Positions 47,201 to 57,313 of a DNA stretch of 64,000 nucleotides are shown piece by piece. The notes under the pieces are model-generated. The model worked only from the letters and a program-made list of their open reading frames with translations. It ran no database searches and was not told where the DNA came from. Within the stretch, counting starts at the first letter, position 1. Each line of letters starts with the position of its first letter. Position numbers and translations under genes: made by a program. The stretch spans positions 4,092,001-4,156,000 of the forward strand of contig NZ_JAGSHX010000006.1 of NCBI RefSeq assembly GCF_018138715.1. The letters are read 5' to 3'. The stretch comes from Streptomyces asiaticus. GTDB lineage: Bacteria > Actinomycetota > Actinomycetes > Streptomycetales > Streptomycetaceae.

Positions 47201-49264
47201 GCCGGGTTGGAGCCGTGTCGCGGGGGCGAGCACCAGCGCGGCGCCGGTGAGCAGGGCGGTGTAGGTCTCCCAGACGGCGGCGTCGAAGCTGGGTGAGGAG
47301 AACTGGAGCACCCGGCTGCCGGGTCCCACGCCGAACCGCTCGACATTGGTGGCGACCAGACCGGCGAGACCGGAGTGCGTCACCATGACGCCCTTCGGAC
47401 GGCCGGTGGATCCCGAGGTGTAGATGACGTAGGCGGGGTTGGCGGGCGTCGTCGCCCCCCGCCGCTCGCCCGGCTCGATCTCGGTGTCCGGCCGGGCGTC
47501 GGTCTCGCGGACGGTGGCCGGGTCGTCCAGCAGCACCCTCGGCGCGGCGCAGACGTCCGGGATCACCTCCGCCGACGCGGCGGTGGCCAGGACCAGCGCC
47601 GGGCCTGCGTCGGTGAGCAGATAGGCGATCCGGTCGGCCGGATAGGAGATGTCCACCGGCAGGTAGGCCGCGCCCGCCTTGAGCACCGCCAGCATGGCGA
47701 CGACCAGCTCGGGAGAGCGCCGCAGGGCGAGCGCGACCACCCGCTCCGGCCCCGCGCCCCGCTCGATCAGGGTGCGGGCCAGGCGGTTGGCGCGGCGGTC
47801 CAGTTCGGCGTAGGAGAGCGAGGTGTCCTCGTGGACCAGGGCAACGGCGTCCGGATGGAGCCGTACCTGTTCGGCGAAGAGCGCGGGGATGACGTCACCG
47901 CCCGGCAGCGGCTGTGCGGGCATGCCCAGGGCGAGCATGCGGTCCGCCTCGGCGTCGCTCAGCAGGGGCAGTCGGCCGATCAGCTGCTCCGGATCGTCCG
48001 CGAAGGCCGCGAAGAGGCGGCGGAAGCGGTCGCCGAGCACCTCGATGTCCTCACGGGTGAAGAGCTCCTGCCGGTAGCCGAAGTGCAGCCGCAGCCCGTC
48101 GCCCGGCAGGGCCGCGATGCTCAGCGGGTAGTGGTTGGCGTCGGTGCCCCTGGCGCCCGTCAGCGTGAGGTCACCGGGCAGCTCGGGCAGGTCGTCCCCG
48201 CCCATGGGGTAGTTCTCGGTGACGGTGAGCGTGTCGAAGAGGGTGCCGCGCCCGGCGGCCCGCTGGATGTCCGGGAGGCTGAGGTGGTGGTGCTCGACCA
48301 TTCCGGCCGCCTGGCGCTGCATCCCGGTCAGCAGGGACAGCAGGCTCTCGTCCGGGCGCACCCGGACCCGGACCGGCACCGAGTTGATGAACAGGCCGAC
48401 CATCTGGTCCGCGCCGGCCAGCTCGGCGGGGCGCACCGATACGGTCGAGCCGAACACCACGTCGTCACGGCCGGTCAGCTGCCCCAGCAGCAGCGCCCAG
48501 CAGCCCTGGAACACCGCGCTCAGCGTGAGGTCGTTGCGCCGGGCGGTCTCCCGCACCCGGGCGGCCAGCTCATCGGGCATGGTGATGACCAGCTCGGCCG
48601 GCACGGTCCGCGCCCCGGCGTCGTCGGGCGCGAGCAGTGTGGGCTCCTCCACCTCGGCGAGCACGGTGCGCCAGGCGTTCTCCGCCGCCGCCCGGTCCTG
48701 CCGTTCCAGCCAGCTCAGGGCTTCGCGGTACGGCGTCACCGGCGGCAGGCCCGAGTCGTCGCCGCGCCGGTGGTAGATCTCGAAGAGCTCGAACATGAGC
48801 CGGGCGGTGGACCACCCGTCGAGCAGGATGTGATGCGAGTTGAACATCAGCCGGCTGGTGTTCGGGCCCAGCTTGATCAGCGTGAAGCGCAGCAGCGGCC
48901 CGGCCCCCAGGTCGAACCGGTGCGCCGCCTCCTCGGCGGCGAGCCGCTCCAGCTCCCGCTCCTGGGCCCGCTCGTCGAGCCCGGTGAGGTCGAACTCCCG
49001 CCAGGGCACCGGGACTTCGCGCGCGATCACCTGCACCGGCCGGCTCAGCTTCTCGTACCGGAAACTGGCCCGCAGATTGGGGTGCCGGCGCAGCAAAGTG
49101 GCCACCGAGTCGCGCATGGCCCCGGCGTCCATGGGGCCATCGAGGTCGATCAGGATCTGGGCGACGTAGACATCGAGTTTCTCTTCCCCGTAGAGGGTCT
49201 GAAACAGCAGACCCTCCTGGAGTGGCCACAGCGGAAGGACGTCGTCGATGGCTGCTCGCGTCAT
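38264..49264 (-). CDS. NRPS3: three-module peptide synthetase ending in E
   Basis: About 3666 aa. ATG at 49264 is chosen because GGAG lies 9 nt upstream; a GTG 15 nt earlier is the alternative. Order with approximate signature residues: C (HHILLDG, 148), A5 (621), T (GGHSL, 998), C (HHIVGDG, 1188), A6 (1681), T (2068), C (HHIAGDG, 2255), A7 (2741), T (GGDSI, 3118), E (HHLVVDG, 3311). Codes by eye: A5 DAWLVGAVCK (hydrophobic; Leu or aromatic), A6 DVQYAAHVIK (Pro; close to known DVQ..AHV. proline codes), A7 DALFVGVCVK (unclear). The first C domain ([12 protein letters not shown]) is the type found after E domains, which fits acceptance from NRPS1. The terminal E fits handover to NRPS2. It is the first gene of a minus-strand operon with NRPS2 and P450-2. 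Confidence 0.97.
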   Translation of the reverse strand: MTRAAIDDVLPLWPLQEGLLFQTLYGEEKLDVYVAQILIDLDGPMDAGAMRDSVATLLRRHPNLRASFRYEKLSRPVQVIAREVPVPWREFDLTGLDERAQERELERLAAEEAAHRFDLGAGPLLRFTLIKLGPNTSRLMFNSHHILLDGWSTARLMFELFEIYHRRGDDSGLPPVTPYREALSWLERQDRAAAENAWRTVLAEVEEPTLLAPDDAGARTVPAELVITMPDELAARVRETARRNDLTLSAVFQGCWALLLGQLTGRDDVVFGSTVSVRPAELAGADQMVGLFINSVPVRVRVRPDESLLSLLTGMQRQAAGMVEHHHLSLPDIQRAAGRGTLFDTLTVTENYPMGGDDLPELPGDLTLTGARGTDANHYPLSIAALPGDGLRLHFGYRQELFTREDIEVLGDRFRRLFAAFADDPEQLIGRLPLLSDAEADRMLALGMPAQPLPGGDVIPALFAEQVRLHPDAVALVHEDTSLSYAELDRRANRLARTLIERGAGPERVVALALRRSPELVVAMLAVLKAGAAYLPVDISYPADRIAYLLTDAGPALVLATAASAEVIPDVCAAPRVLLDDPATVRETDARPDTEIEPGERRGATTPANPAYVIYTSGSTGRPKGVMVTHSGLAGLVATNVERFGVGPGSRVLQFSSPSFDAAVWETYTALLTGAALVLAPATRLQPGRALVELVAEHQVTHALIPPAALAVLTEDLPSIRLLVVGGEASAPELVEAWSGGRTMINAYGPTESTVCVSLSEPLSGAVAPPMGTALGTARLRVLDGALRPVPPGVTGELYVSGPCLARGYLNRPGVTAERFVADPYRGGGERMYRTGDLVRWNTEGEHPVLEFAGRADDQVKIRGFRIELGEIESVLAAHERIDRAVVVVREPTPGDKRLVAYLVPVSGGEVPAPTALRDHVGASLPEYMVPSAFVALDALPLTPNGKLDRKALPEPGGAAGPAGRGPRTPQEEILCALFAELLGVPEVGVDDDFFDLGGHSLLATRLVTRTRAVFGEELSLRAVFETATPAGIARRLHQAVDGRPALEAGPRPERVPLSFAQHRLWFLDRFEGAKSIYNVPLTVRLTGELDLDALRHAFEDVLARHESLRTVFPDVDGDPYQRVLDPAEAELDLSLVDLSAAPERLDEALQEEASAGFRLAAELPLRVRVFRTGADAYVLLVVMHHIVGDGWSLGVFGHDLSLAYTARLKDTAPSWEPLPVQYSDYTLWQRRVLGEEADENSAIARQFGYWSDALAGIPDELNLPVDRPRPAVASYAGDTVTFHLPEELHKRLLTIARTSQASLFMVVQAGLSVLLSRSGAGTDIPVGTPIAGRTDDALDGLVGFFLNTLVLRTDTSGNPTFRELVQRVRETDLAAYAHQDVPFERLVEQLNPERSLARHPLFQVMFTVQNNRPAELSLPGLRVDQYDHLGDMAKFDLFVGLTERRTPDGAPDGLAGWMEYSTDLFDRETVQGLADRLIRVLAGAAEDPKRPIGSLDLLDPIERHRQLTAYNDTAHQLDGAFLPELLERQAHALPDAPAVVHGDTVMSYAELNAAANRLAHLLISRGTGPEDTVGIALPRSAELLVAVCAVVKTGAAYLPIDPEYPAERVSFMLADAAPSVVLTRTGVLPDGHRAPLLALDTPETAALLAGQADTDPTDADRTRPLHPAAPVYVIYTSGSTGRPKGVVMPAGAMANLVAWHHGEIGGGAGTRVAQFTAISFDVSAQEILTTLLTGKTLVVPDDAVRRDAAALTRWLEEHRINELYAPNLVVDAVAEAAVESGAALGELRVIAQAGEALALTPRLRAFQADRPWLRLHNHYGPTESHVITATTLPGDPATWPATAPIGRPIWNDQVYVLDDALGPVPPGVVGELYLAGAGLARGYLKRPGLTAERFVADPFGPAGSRLYRTGDLVRWGKDGQLVFVGRADHQVKVRGFRIELGEIETALAAHPDLASVAVLARQDRPGAHQLVGYLVPPTGRTAPAPAELRKHLAATLPDYMVPSAFVVLDALPLTPNGKLDRRALPAPVREDAERREPATPREAALCALFAEVLGVAEAGVDDNFFDLGGHSLLATRLTSRIRTTLGAELGVRDLFESPTPAGLAGLIGDAGGARRAVTKRERPEEVPLSFAQRRLWFLGRFEGPSATYNLPMALRLTGELDREAMRAALADVVSRHESLRTVFPEVDGRPRQVVLDVVPELPVAEVTEAGLEAALTEAAGYAFDIATEIPVRAWLFALSRTEHVLALVVHHIAGDGWSMAPLGRDLSTAYAARSAGRAPEFTPLPAQYADYTLWQHEVLGSEDDPDSTISRQAAFWRSALDGAPEELALPADHRRPPAISYRGDMVTFRFDAEVHRGLRELALEHRASLFMAVQAGLAALLSRLGAGTDIPLGTAIAGRTDDALDDLIGFFVNTLVLRTDVSGDPTFTELLERVRETDLAAYAHQDLPFERLVELINPERSASRHPLFQVMLAFQNTAEGRVELPGVVAGPQPIGQDVAKFDLSFTLSETHTDDGAPAGIEGALTYSTDLFERDTVRMLVDRLARLLAAAVADPSRSVDQLDVLLPGERHRIVEEWNDAAVREVPPATMAELFAGWVARTPDAPALLAEDRTWTFAELDARAERIARALAARGAGPEKLVAVALPRSPELIVSLLAVVRAGAAYLPVNPDLPRDRIGYMLDDAAPALLLTSGAVAGRLPRTTVPTVLFDTLDATEPAADAPVPAAALSPQHPAYVIYTSGSTGRPKGVTVTHAGVAHLCATLVERAGVGPGARVPQLASASFDAAFLEMSMSLLVGGALVVVPADRPTSGQAYLDLCAEYGVTHVFITPASLAALPEGGLPEGMEIVVGGESFGPELIGRWRHTVRMHNVYGPTEATCVAAMSGLLTDDAVPALGAPVADSRLHVLDERLRPVPLGCVGELHIAGVSLARGYLRRPGLTAERYVADPFGPPGSRMYRTGDLVRRRADGELEFVGRTDDQVKLRGLRIELGEITAAVSDHPGVHRATTVVREDRPGVRLLTAYVVPTAGAGGIDIDELRAGLARRLPDYMVPAAFVTLETLPLTTSGKIDRKALPAPEQGGTSRAPSGAREETLRRLVAEVLGLGVEEVGVDDSFFYLGGDSIVSIQLVARARAAGLLFTPKDVFRHQTVAALAAAAGTVPEAEAEDPDAGIGEIPATPILNWLSERNGPIGRFHQSMLLQTPAELDLDRLVTVVQTLLDHHDALRARLNRTGRQWSLEVAARGAVRAADLIRRVDLTGLDDAERRARLAEHSDAAVGRLDPEHGTMAQFVWFDAGSGERGRLWFSLHHLVVDGVSWRILLPDLARAWEAVRDGHTPRLDPVGTSLRRWSRTLAEEAVTPERIAELPVWRGRLAQAPEPLAQLTVDPSRDLTRTQRSITMALPADTTRTLLTRLPEMFRASVNDVLLTGLTLAVADWRRRHFGGATGGLLVALEGHGREEIAEHTELSRTVGWFTSVYPLFLDPGRIDWGQVWTGGATVGDVLARIKEQLRQVPDNGIGYGLLRHLNPDTAPSLRGLAEPQIGFNYLGRFDTSAAPEAADWALAPEAGAVGGEDPDMPVAHALEVTASTQDRSDGPELSVLWQWPSALLEESVVRDLAQAWIRALEALARHADTPQAVRHTPSDMDLIDVSQEELDQLASELDDWQ

Positions 49265-49552
49265 TATGGAAATCTCCACTCGTCATTCCGGGTCGCCGAC
49301 AAAAAGGGCTCGGTCGCCTGCCACCAGCCTGGATCGCCGAGTCTCATCTCCGGCCGGCCCACCGGGCAACGGCGCTGCAAAAACTTCGTTTTGCGCGCCG
49401 CGGGGGCGCGGAAGTGGCCCACTTCGCCGTCCACTTCGAAGAATTCACACTGCCGCTGACCGGTCGGGCCCGGCCGTGCTGTCATCGGTTCGGCCGCGCG
49501 CCGTCAATCGCCCGCGGGCCCGCCACCCGCACCGCGACTTCAGGGAGTACTG
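49265..49552. promoter_or_regulatory. Divergent promoter region between NRPS3 and P450-3
   Basis: This 288-nt gap must drive the NRPS3 operon leftward and P450-3 rightward. It contains a short hairpin (GCAAAA / TTTTGC around 49376-49395) and a TTCGAAGAATTC stretch near 49434-49447. No 14-bp array like that at 22248 is seen. Promoter boxes cannot be assigned with confidence. Confidence 0.55.
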
Positions 49553-50770
49553 GTGACGAACACCGGCACGCTGTCCCGCTATTGGATGTTCAGCGACGAG
49601 TACACACAGAATCCCTATCCCTTCCTCGCCCAGCTGCGCGAGGAACAGCCGGTGTGCCGGGTGGAGACCCCGGACGGGGTGCGGGCGTGGGTGGTGAGCC
49701 GCTACGACGACGTCCGCGACGCGCTCTCCGACCCCCGGCTCGGTCGGGACATCGGCAAGCTCTACGCGGCGCTCGGCAAGCAGCTCGGCCAGGAGATCAA
49801 GCCCGCCGACGAGATCAGCAACCATCTGGCCAACTCCGATCCGCCGCGCCACACCCCGCTGCGCAAGGCGCTCACCTTCGCCTTCACCCCCAAGCGGGTG
49901 CGCGGACTGCGCGACGGCTGGGAGAAGGTGGTCGACGATCTGCTCGACGACATGGTGCGGACGGACAACCGGGACCTGGTCTCCGGGCTCAACGAACCGC
50001 TTCCGATCATCACCATCGCGCAGTTGATGGGCGTGCCCGACGCCGACTGGCCGCGGTTCCTGGTGTGGACGAACACGCTGCGCCGGGTGGACGCCAGCGA
50101 TCCGACGGGCATCATCGCCGAGCACACCCGGCAGCTTTCGGACTACCTCAAGGCGCTGATCGCCACCAAGCAGCGGACCCCGCAGGACGATCTGATCTCC
50201 GCGCTGGTCCACGCCGACGAGGACAAGCGGCTGACCGCCGCGGAGGCGCTGTCCACCGCGTTCGCCCTGATGACCGGCGGCAACGACACCACGACCAGCC
50301 TGCTCAACGGCTCCTTCGCGGCGCTGCTCACCCATACCGGCGAGGCCGACAAGATCCGGGCCGACTGGAGTCTGCTGCCGAACGCGGTCGAGGAGCTGCT
50401 GCGGTTCACCAGCCCGCTGATCAACTCCCTCCAGCGGGTCACGCTGGAGCCGGTCGAGCTGTGCGGGGTGAAAATCCCCAAGGACGAGATCATCATCATT
50501 TCGCTGGCCGGGGCGAACCACGATCCGCACGCTTTCCCCGACGGTCCGTCGGAGCTGGACATCACCCGTCCCAAGCCCGCGCATGTGAGCTTCGGCCACG
50601 GAATCCACTACTGCCTGGGCTCGCATATGTCCAAGGCGCTGACCGAGCTGGCGATTCGACGGGTCTATGAACGCTTTCCCGGCATCCGGCTGGCCGTGCA
50701 CCCCTCGGAGGTGCGTTATCGGCCCGGCCTGATGGTCCGCCCGATGATCGACCTGCCGGTGCGTTTCTGA
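49553..50770 (+). CDS. Cytochrome P450 (P450-3)
   Basis: A 405-aa P450 with heme motif FGHGIHYCLGSHMSK near residue 347, a complete I-helix motif (LMTGGNDTTTS) and K-helix ExxR (ELLR). The GTG start has GGGAG 6 nt upstream. The I-helix acid-threonine pair is intact, so ordinary hydroxylation or epoxidation is expected. It is divergent from NRPS3 and followed after an 80-nt gap with a hairpin by the luciferase-like monooxygenase, so it probably tailors the same peptide. The substrate is unknown; a Pro or aromatic side chain, or the acyl starter, are possibilities. Confidence 0.93.
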   Translation: MTNTGTLSRYWMFSDEYTQNPYPFLAQLREEQPVCRVETPDGVRAWVVSRYDDVRDALSDPRLGRDIGKLYAALGKQLGQEIKPADEISNHLANSDPPRHTPLRKALTFAFTPKRVRGLRDGWEKVVDDLLDDMVRTDNRDLVSGLNEPLPIITIAQLMGVPDADWPRFLVWTNTLRRVDASDPTGIIAEHTRQLSDYLKALIATKQRTPQDDLISALVHADEDKRLTAAEALSTAFALMTGGNDTTTSLLNGSFAALLTHTGEADKIRADWSLLPNAVEELLRFTSPLINSLQRVTLEPVELCGVKIPKDEIIIISLAGANHDPHAFPDGPSELDITRPKPAHVSFGHGIHYCLGSHMSKALTELAIRRVYERFPGIRLAVHPSEVRYRPGLMVRPMIDLPVRF

Positions 50771-50791
50771 ACGGCGCACAAGCAGCGACAC

Positions 50792-50824
50792 CGCCCGGGA
50801 CCCGCCCTCAGCGCGCCCCGGGCG
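50792..50824 (+). terminator. Weak terminator or attenuator with T-rich tail
   Basis: An 8-bp stem (50792-50799 with 50817-50824) is followed directly by CTTTTCTTT. It lies between P450-3 and the monooxygenase and may reduce readthrough. The loop is long (17 nt), so the structure is only moderately convincing. Confidence 0.5.
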
Positions 50825-50850
50825 CTTTTCTTTCGCTTTCCGGAGGACCC

Positions 50851-51924
50851 ATGGATTTCAGCCTGTTCTACTTCGCCAACAACGACACCGAGGAGCGCGA
50901 CCGCTACCGGCTGCTGCTGGACGGCGCCCGGTTCGCCGACGACAACGGCTTCACCGCGGTGTGGACCCCCGAGCGCCACTTCCATCCGTTCGGCGGGCTC
51001 TACCCCAACCCCTCGGTGACGGGCGCCGCGGTGGCGGCGGTCACCCAGCGGGTCGCGGTGCGCGCCGGAAGCGTCGTGGCGCCGCTGCACCACCCGATGC
51101 GGATCGCCGAGGAGTGGTCGGTCGTCGACAACCTCTCGGGCGGGCGGGCCGGGGTGGCGCTCGCCTCCGGCTGGCACGCCGCGGACTTCGCGCTCCGCCC
51201 GGAGAACTACGAGACCCGCAAGTCCGGGCTGATGGAGACGGTCGAGACCATCCGCCGGCTCTGGCGGCGGGAGAGCGTGTCCCTGACCGACGGGGCGGGC
51301 GAGACGGTGGAGCTGACCATGTTCCCGCCGCCCGTCCAGCCCGAGCTGCCGATGTGGCTGACCAGCGGCGGCACCCCGGCGACGTTCACGCTGGCCGGTG
51401 AGCACGGGATGGGGATGCTCACCCATCTGCTCGGCCAGGAGGTCGAGGTCCTCGCCCGGCGCATCGAGGAGTACCGCCGGGCGCACCGGGAGCACCAGCC
51501 CGCCTCGGCCGGGCAGGGGCATGTGGCCGTGATGGTGCACACCTTCGTGGGCACCGACCGCGACACCGTGCGGGAGACTGTGCGCGAGCCGTTCTCCCGC
51601 TATCTGGCCAGCTCCTTCGATCTGCTGATCAAGGCGGCCGAGGCGGCGGGCGCCCAGGGCGCGGACATGTCCCGGGAGCTGAGGAGCATGGGCCCGGAGG
51701 ACCGTCAGTTCCTGGTGGCCCAGGCGTTCGACCGGTACTTCGAGACCAGCGGGATGTTCGGCACCGTCGACGACTGCATGGCGATGCTCAAGCAGCTGAA
51801 GGACGCGGGGGTGGACGAGGTCGCCTGTCTGGTGGACTTCGGTGTGCCGACCGATGAGGTGATCGGCGGCTTCGAGCACCTGGCCCGCCTCCATGACACC
51901 TGGCGTGCGCATCAGGGGAGCTGA
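50851..51924 (+). CDS. Luciferase-like flavin monooxygenase (MupA/Atu3666 type)
   Basis: A 357-aa LLM-class monooxygenase. The N-terminus (MDFSLFYFAN), the segment GFTAVWTPERHFHPFGG and the later SGGRAGVALASGWH match the MupA/Atu3666 subgroup, which is common in NRPS and PKS clusters as a free protein or an inserted domain. These enzymes use reduced FMN supplied by a separate reductase and oxygenate carbon or nitrogen, often on carrier-bound intermediates. The flavin reductase at 4033-4542 is the natural partner in this cluster. GGAGG is well placed before the ATG, and a perfect-stem terminator follows the gene. Confidence 0.93.
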   Translation: MDFSLFYFANNDTEERDRYRLLLDGARFADDNGFTAVWTPERHFHPFGGLYPNPSVTGAAVAAVTQRVAVRAGSVVAPLHHPMRIAEEWSVVDNLSGGRAGVALASGWHAADFALRPENYETRKSGLMETVETIRRLWRRESVSLTDGAGETVELTMFPPPVQPELPMWLTSGGTPATFTLAGEHGMGMLTHLLGQEVEVLARRIEEYRRAHREHQPASAGQGHVAVMVHTFVGTDRDTVRETVREPFSRYLASSFDLLIKAAEAAGAQGADMSRELRSMGPEDRQFLVAQAFDRYFETSGMFGTVDDCMAMLKQLKDAGVDEVACLVDFGVPTDEVIGGFEHLARLHDTWRAHQGS

Positions 51925-51946
51925 CCGACCCGGCGGCGCCCACGCC

Positions 51947-51983
51947 GAAGCCCGGACGACCGCTCCTCGGTCGTCCGGGCTTC
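51947..51983. terminator. Bidirectional terminator, 16-bp perfect stem
   Basis: Arms 51947-51962 and 51968-51983 pair perfectly with a 5-nt loop. It lies between the convergent monooxygenase (+) and ABC permease (-) genes, and TGGTTTGG follows the stem. Confidence 0.9.
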
Positions 51984-52028
51984 TGGTTTGGGGCTCGGGG
52001 CTTGGCCCGGGTGTCGTGCGGCCGCGGC

Positions 52029-52823
52029 TCAGCGCGCGGCGGCCCGCTCGTAGGCCCGGTTGGCCAGCGGGATCACGACGATCAGCAGAGCCACCACCAT
52101 GATCAGCGAGGCCGCCACCGGATGCCGCAGCGGGAACGCCGGATCGGCGCCGTTCCCCGTGGGGTTGCCCCACAGCTCACGCATCCCGGTGGTCAGGGTG
52201 GTCACCGGGTTCCATTCGGCCACCGGACGCACCCAGCCCGGCAGGTTCTGGGACGGGTAGAAGGTCGCCGACAGGAAGGTGAGCGGCATGGTGATCACCA
52301 TGGCCACCGAGTTGACCGCCTGGGGATCGCGCAGCAGCAGCCCGACGAGCGAGCCGAGCCACGCCGTGGCGTAACCGAGCAGCAGCAACAGACCGAAGCC
52401 CGCGAGGGCCTTGAGCGGCCCGCCGTGGATGCGCCAGCCGATGAGCAGGCCGACGGAGAGCATCGCACAACAGGAGATCGCGTTGAGCAGCACGTCGGAG
52501 AGGGTCCGGCCGAGCAGCACCGAACCCTTGCCCATCGGCAGCGAACGGAACCGGTCCACCAGGCCGTTGGAGAGGTCCTCCGCCACCCCCACACCGGTGT
52601 TGATGACGCCGGCCAGCATCATCTGGGTGAAGATGCCCGCCATGATGTATTCGTGGTAGTCGCCCTCCGGCACGTTCATCGAACTGCCGAAGAGATAGCC
52701 GAAGAGGAACACGAACATGATCGGCATCAGGGTGATGCTGAGGATCCGCTGCGGTGCCCGCCTCAGATGCCGTATGTGGCGGCCCGCCAGGGCGAGCGCG
52801 TCGCTCAGGACATAGGTGGTCAT
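52029..52823 (-). CDS. ABC-2 type permease (DrrB-like exporter subunit)
   Basis: A 264-aa membrane permease of the ABC-2/DrrB family. It has about six hydrophobic segments; recognisable parts are RIPxR-type RAPQRILSITLMPIMFVFLFGYLFG near the N-terminus, MAGIFTQMMLAG, and LSATFYPSQNLPGWVRPVAEWNPVT, the family-typical late loop. The ATG at 52823 overlaps the stop of the ATPase gene (ATGA), so the pair is translationally coupled. With the ATPase it most likely exports the finished peptide and protects the producer. Confidence 0.93.
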   Translation of the reverse strand: MTTYVLSDALALAGRHIRHLRRAPQRILSITLMPIMFVFLFGYLFGSSMNVPEGDYHEYIMAGIFTQMMLAGVINTGVGVAEDLSNGLVDRFRSLPMGKGSVLLGRTLSDVLLNAISCCAMLSVGLLIGWRIHGGPLKALAGFGLLLLLGYATAWLGSLVGLLLRDPQAVNSVAMVITMPLTFLSATFYPSQNLPGWVRPVAEWNPVTTLTTGMRELWGNPTGNGADPAFPLRHPVAASLIMVVALLIVVIPLANRAYERAAAR

Positions 52824-53806
52824 CGGCTCGTCGTCTCCAATTCGGCCTCGGGTCCGGCCTCGGGTTCGGCTCCGGTCAGCTCCAGGAACACGTCGTCGAG
52901 CGAGGGGCGCCGCACGAGGAAGTCGACCACCTCGACCGAGGCCCCCTGGAGCTCCGACGCCGCCGCGGAGACACCGGCGATACCGGTCTCCAGCGCGATC
53001 GACACCCGCATCCCGCTCTCGTCGACGACCGGTGGGGCGGAGCCCCGCGGGGAGATCCGGGCCAGCGCGACCCGGGCGGCCTCCACCATCTCGGTGGTCC
53101 GTACGGTGATCTCCAGCCGCTCGCCGCCGACCTTCCGCTTCAGCTCGTCGGGCGTGCCCTCCGCTGCCACCAGCCCCTTGTCGATCAGCGCGATACGGTG
53201 CGCGAGCTGATCGGCCTCTTCCAGGTACTGGGTGGTCAGCAGCACGGTGACCCCCTCGGCGACCTGCTTGCGCACCATGTCCCACAGCGCGTTCCTGCTG
53301 ACCGGGTCCAGACCCGTGGACGGCTCGTCCAGGAAGATCACCGGCGGGCTCCCGGTCAGGCTGGCGCCCAGGTCCAGCCTGCGGCGCATACCGCCCGAGT
53401 AGGTCTTGACGACCCGGTCGGCGGCATCGGTGAGGTCGAACATCTCCAGCACCTCATCAGCGCGGGCGCGGGCCCGCTTGCGGCCCATGTGCAGCAGCGT
53501 TCCCATCAGCACCAGGTTCTCGCGGCCGGTCAACTGATTGTCCAGCGCGGCGTACTGACCCGTCAGCCCGATGCTGCGGCGCACCTCGTGCGCCTGGCTC
53601 AGCACGTCGTAGCCCGCCACCATCGCGGTGCCCTCATCGGGCTTGATCAGCGTCGACAGCGTCCGCACCGTGGTCGTCTTGCCGGCGCCGTTGGGGCCCA
53701 GGAGCCCGTAGACCGTGCCCGCCTCGACGGACAGGTCGATGCCGCCCAGCACCTCGTTGTCGCCGTAAGCCTTCCGCAGACCCGCCGCGGAGATTGCGAT
53801 ATCCAT
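52820..53806 (-). CDS. ABC transporter ATPase (DrrA-like)
   Basis: A 328-aa ATPase of the daunorubicin-resistance DrrA type. Walker A is GPNGAGKTTT near residue 40, the signature is YSGGMRRRLDLGASL, and Walker B with its glutamate is PPVIFLDEPSTGLD. The C-terminal extension after residue 230 is the DrrA-type domain. The ATG at 53806 has AGGAG directly upstream; an ATG five codons earlier has no such site. The gene follows P450-4 by 45 nt and overlaps the permease, forming a P450-4/ATPase/permease operon. Confidence 0.94.
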   Translation of the reverse strand: MDIAISAAGLRKAYGDNEVLGGIDLSVEAGTVYGLLGPNGAGKTTTVRTLSTLIKPDEGTAMVAGYDVLSQAHEVRRSIGLTGQYAALDNQLTGRENLVLMGTLLHMGRKRARARADEVLEMFDLTDAADRVVKTYSGGMRRRLDLGASLTGSPPVIFLDEPSTGLDPVSRNALWDMVRKQVAEGVTVLLTTQYLEEADQLAHRIALIDKGLVAAEGTPDELKRKVGGERLEITVRTTEMVEAARVALARISPRGSAPPVVDESGMRVSIALETGIAGVSAAASELQGASVEVVDFLVRRPSLDDVFLELTGAEPEAGPEAELETTSR

Positions 53807-53851
53807 CAGACTCCTCATCATCGGCCGGTACGCCGGTCCGGTCCGTCCCGC

Positions 53852-55403
<1,552 letters not shown>

Positions 55404-56015
55404 GTGTCCGGAATCCTTACCGCCGTTTCCCGTGGCTATCGAAAGCTGCACGGCACTCCCGCCGAGGGGGTGCCCCTCTGGGCCCGGCGCGCGGCCTTTC
55501 TGATCCCGTTGGTCGTGCTGCCCTCGGGGCTGTGGCGCATCGCCCAGGTCACCTTCGGTGTTCCGCTCACCAAGAACGTGGACGTCGGCCGGGGACAGCT
55601 GCCGGGCTGGCTGCCGCTGGAGATCTACGTCGTCATCCTGTCCATCATCGCCGAGGGGCTGGCCTTCCTCGCCGTGGGGCTGGTCTCCACCTGGGGTGAG
55701 GTGTGGCCGCGCTGGGTTCCCTTCCTCGCCGGGAAACCCGTACGGCCGCTGTCCGCGATCATTCCCGCCGCGCTCGGGGCGGTGATCCTCACCTTCACCT
55801 GGACCATGACCCTGGTCCTGTCACTCCAGGGGCGCGCGCTGGACGGCCGCGAGTTCGAGGGCGGCGGCTGGCGCGGATCGCTCATGCATGACGTCGGCGA
55901 ACTCGGCTGGCGGGCCTGGGTGTTCGTCACCGCCTATCTGCCGCTGCTCGCCTGGGGGCCGCTGCTGGCCGCCGTCACCTACGCTTACGCGGTGCGCCGC
56001 AAAGCGTTCAAATGA
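55404..56015 (+). CDS. Four-helix membrane protein, paralogue of the gene at 23853
   Basis: A 203-aa membrane protein with about four hydrophobic segments. The GTG at 55404 has GGAGGG 4 nt upstream and gives a protein the same length as its paralogue at 23853 (204 aa); a longer frame to 55152 has no support. Shared motifs are SGLWRIAQ, GLVSTWGEVWPRW, SAIIPAALGA and LPLLAWGPLLAAVTY. Function is unknown. Its presence between the exporter operon and the Hpg operon, and its duplicate 31 kb away, suggest a membrane role tied to this cluster, such as immunity. Confidence 0.85.
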   Translation: MSGILTAVSRGYRKLHGTPAEGVPLWARRAAFLIPLVVLPSGLWRIAQVTFGVPLTKNVDVGRGQLPGWLPLEIYVVILSIIAEGLAFLAVGLVSTWGEVWPRWVPFLAGKPVRPLSAIIPAALGAVILTFTWTMTLVLSLQGRALDGREFEGGGWRGSLMHDVGELGWRAWVFVTAYLPLLAWGPLLAAVTYAYAVRRKAFK

Positions 56016-56040
56016 AGAGAATCGAATAAGCCATTGCCAG

Positions 56041-56109
56041 GGTCCGCCGATCGTCTTCACGATCACCGCCGATCGCCCGAAAAGAGGCGATTGACGCGGT
56101 CGGCGGACC
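56041..56109 (+). other. Possible structured RNA (three-way junction) upstream of hmaS
   Basis: A 10-bp perfect stem (56041-56050 with 56100-56109; GGTCCGCCGA / TCGGCGGACC) encloses two hairpins: GATCGT-CTTC-ACGATC (56049-56064, sharing two bases with the outer stem) and ATCGCC-8 nt-GGCGAT (56072-56091). It lies 25 nt after membrane protein 2 and 170 nt before hmaS. It may be a terminator of the upstream gene or a leader element of the Hpg operon; no known riboswitch class is recognised. Confidence 0.45.
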
Positions 56110-56281
56110 TTCTCGGCGGTAGCCACTCGGCCGCCTTCCGCGAAAGTGCCGCAGCCGTCTCTTTCCGTCTATAGAAGAATTCTTGGCGGCCCATGGCTCC
56201 GCTTCCCGGTCCCGGTACCGTGCGATTCCACGAGTTGCACACACACATGTGTGGCGAGGCAATCGTCGGATGGGGAGCATC

Positions 56282-57313
56282 GTGACCGCGCATGACGTCG
56301 AGTACATCGAGATCTACACCAGCGATCAGCGGAAAACCACGGACTATTTCGTGTCCGGTATGGGTTTTCAGGAAGAGGCCCGGTGCCGGACCGGCGCGCT
56401 GGAATCGATCCTGCTCCGCCGACAGGAAATCCAGCTCGTCATCACCTCGGGACCGGGCACGGCCGACTTCCTGGCCGCACACGGTGACGGCATCGCCGAC
56501 ATCGCCTTCGCCTGCGAGGACCCCCTCGCGGCCCACCAGGGCGCCCTGGCCGCCGGCGGCCGCGATCTGACCTCCGGCAACCCGGCCGGCCCCGCCGTCT
56601 CCGGCTTCGGCGCCGTCCGCCACACCCTCCTCAAGCGCTCCGCGGGCCGGCCGCAGGGGCTGCCCCCGGGCCGGGACTGGGTCACCTCGCCGAAGGACGC
56701 CGCCCAGGCCGGCACCACGACCGAACTGCGGCTGCTCGACCACATCGCGGTCTGTCTCGACGCCGGCACCCTGCACGACACCGTCCGGTACTACATGGAC
56801 GGATTCGGCTTCGAGCAGTACTCCAGCGAATACGTCGCCGTCGGCGAGCAGGCCATGGACTCCATCGTGGTGCGCAGCCCCTCGTCCGGGATCACCTTCA
56901 CCATCATCGAGCCCGACAGCACCAAGAAGCCGGGCCAGATCGACGAATTCCTGGAGCGGAACGGCGGCCCGGGGGTGCAGCACCTGGCATTCCTCGTGGA
57001 CGAGATCATCCCGGCCGTCGTCGAGTTCGAGACCCGGGGCATCGAGTTCCTGCAAACCCCCGGCACCTACTACGACGCCCTCGCCGAGCGGATCGACAAC
57101 CTCGACGAGACGATCACCGATCTGCGCAAGACCAATGTGCTCGCCGACCGCGACGAGTGGGGCTACCTGTTGCAGCTCTTCACCCGCTCGCCCTTCGAGC
57201 GGCGCACGCTGTTCTTCGAACTCATCCAGCGCCACGGGGCCCAGGGCTTCGGAAGCTCCAACATCCGCGCGCTGTACGAGGCCGTCGAGCGCGCCCGGGC
57301 GGCCAACTCGTGA
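56282..57313 (+). CDS. hmaS: 4-hydroxymandelate synthase
   Basis: A 343-aa non-haem iron dioxygenase of the HPPD/HmaS family. It converts 4-hydroxyphenylpyruvate plus O2 to L-4-hydroxymandelate, the first committed step to Hpg. Iron ligands are recognisable: His in LLDHIAVCLD, His in VQHLAFLVD and Glu in FFELIQRHG, near the C-terminus. The GTG at 56282 is chosen for GGGGAG 5 nt upstream; an ATG at 56270 is possible. HmaS and HPPD are hard to tell apart by eye, but the overlapping Hmo-HpgT gene makes HmaS the clear choice. Its stop overlaps the next start (GTGA), so the operon is translationally coupled. Confidence 0.93.
   Translation: MTAHDVEYIEIYTSDQRKTTDYFVSGMGFQEEARCRTGALESILLRRQEIQLVITSGPGTADFLAAHGDGIADIAFACEDPLAAHQGALAAGGRDLTSGNPAGPAVSGFGAVRHTLLKRSAGRPQGLPPGRDWVTSPKDAAQAGTTTELRLLDHIAVCLDAGTLHDTVRYYMDGFGFEQYSSEYVAVGEQAMDSIVVRSPSSGITFTIIEPDSTKKPGQIDEFLERNGGPGVQHLAFLVDEIIPAVVEFETRGIEFLQTPGTYYDALAERIDNLDETITDLRKTNVLADRDEWGYLLQLFTRSPFERRTLFFELIQRHGAQGFGSSNIRALYEAVERARAANS

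Noticed and set aside
25849..49264. Naming the product as a specific known antibiotic
   Set aside because: The module order could not be matched with certainty from memory, several codes are ambiguous and the starter genes are not in the window.
56282..57313. Calling this gene 4-hydroxyphenylpyruvate dioxygenase (tyrosine degradation)
   Set aside because: The fold is shared, but overlap with Hmo-HpgT and prephenate dehydrogenase shows that it serves Hpg formation.
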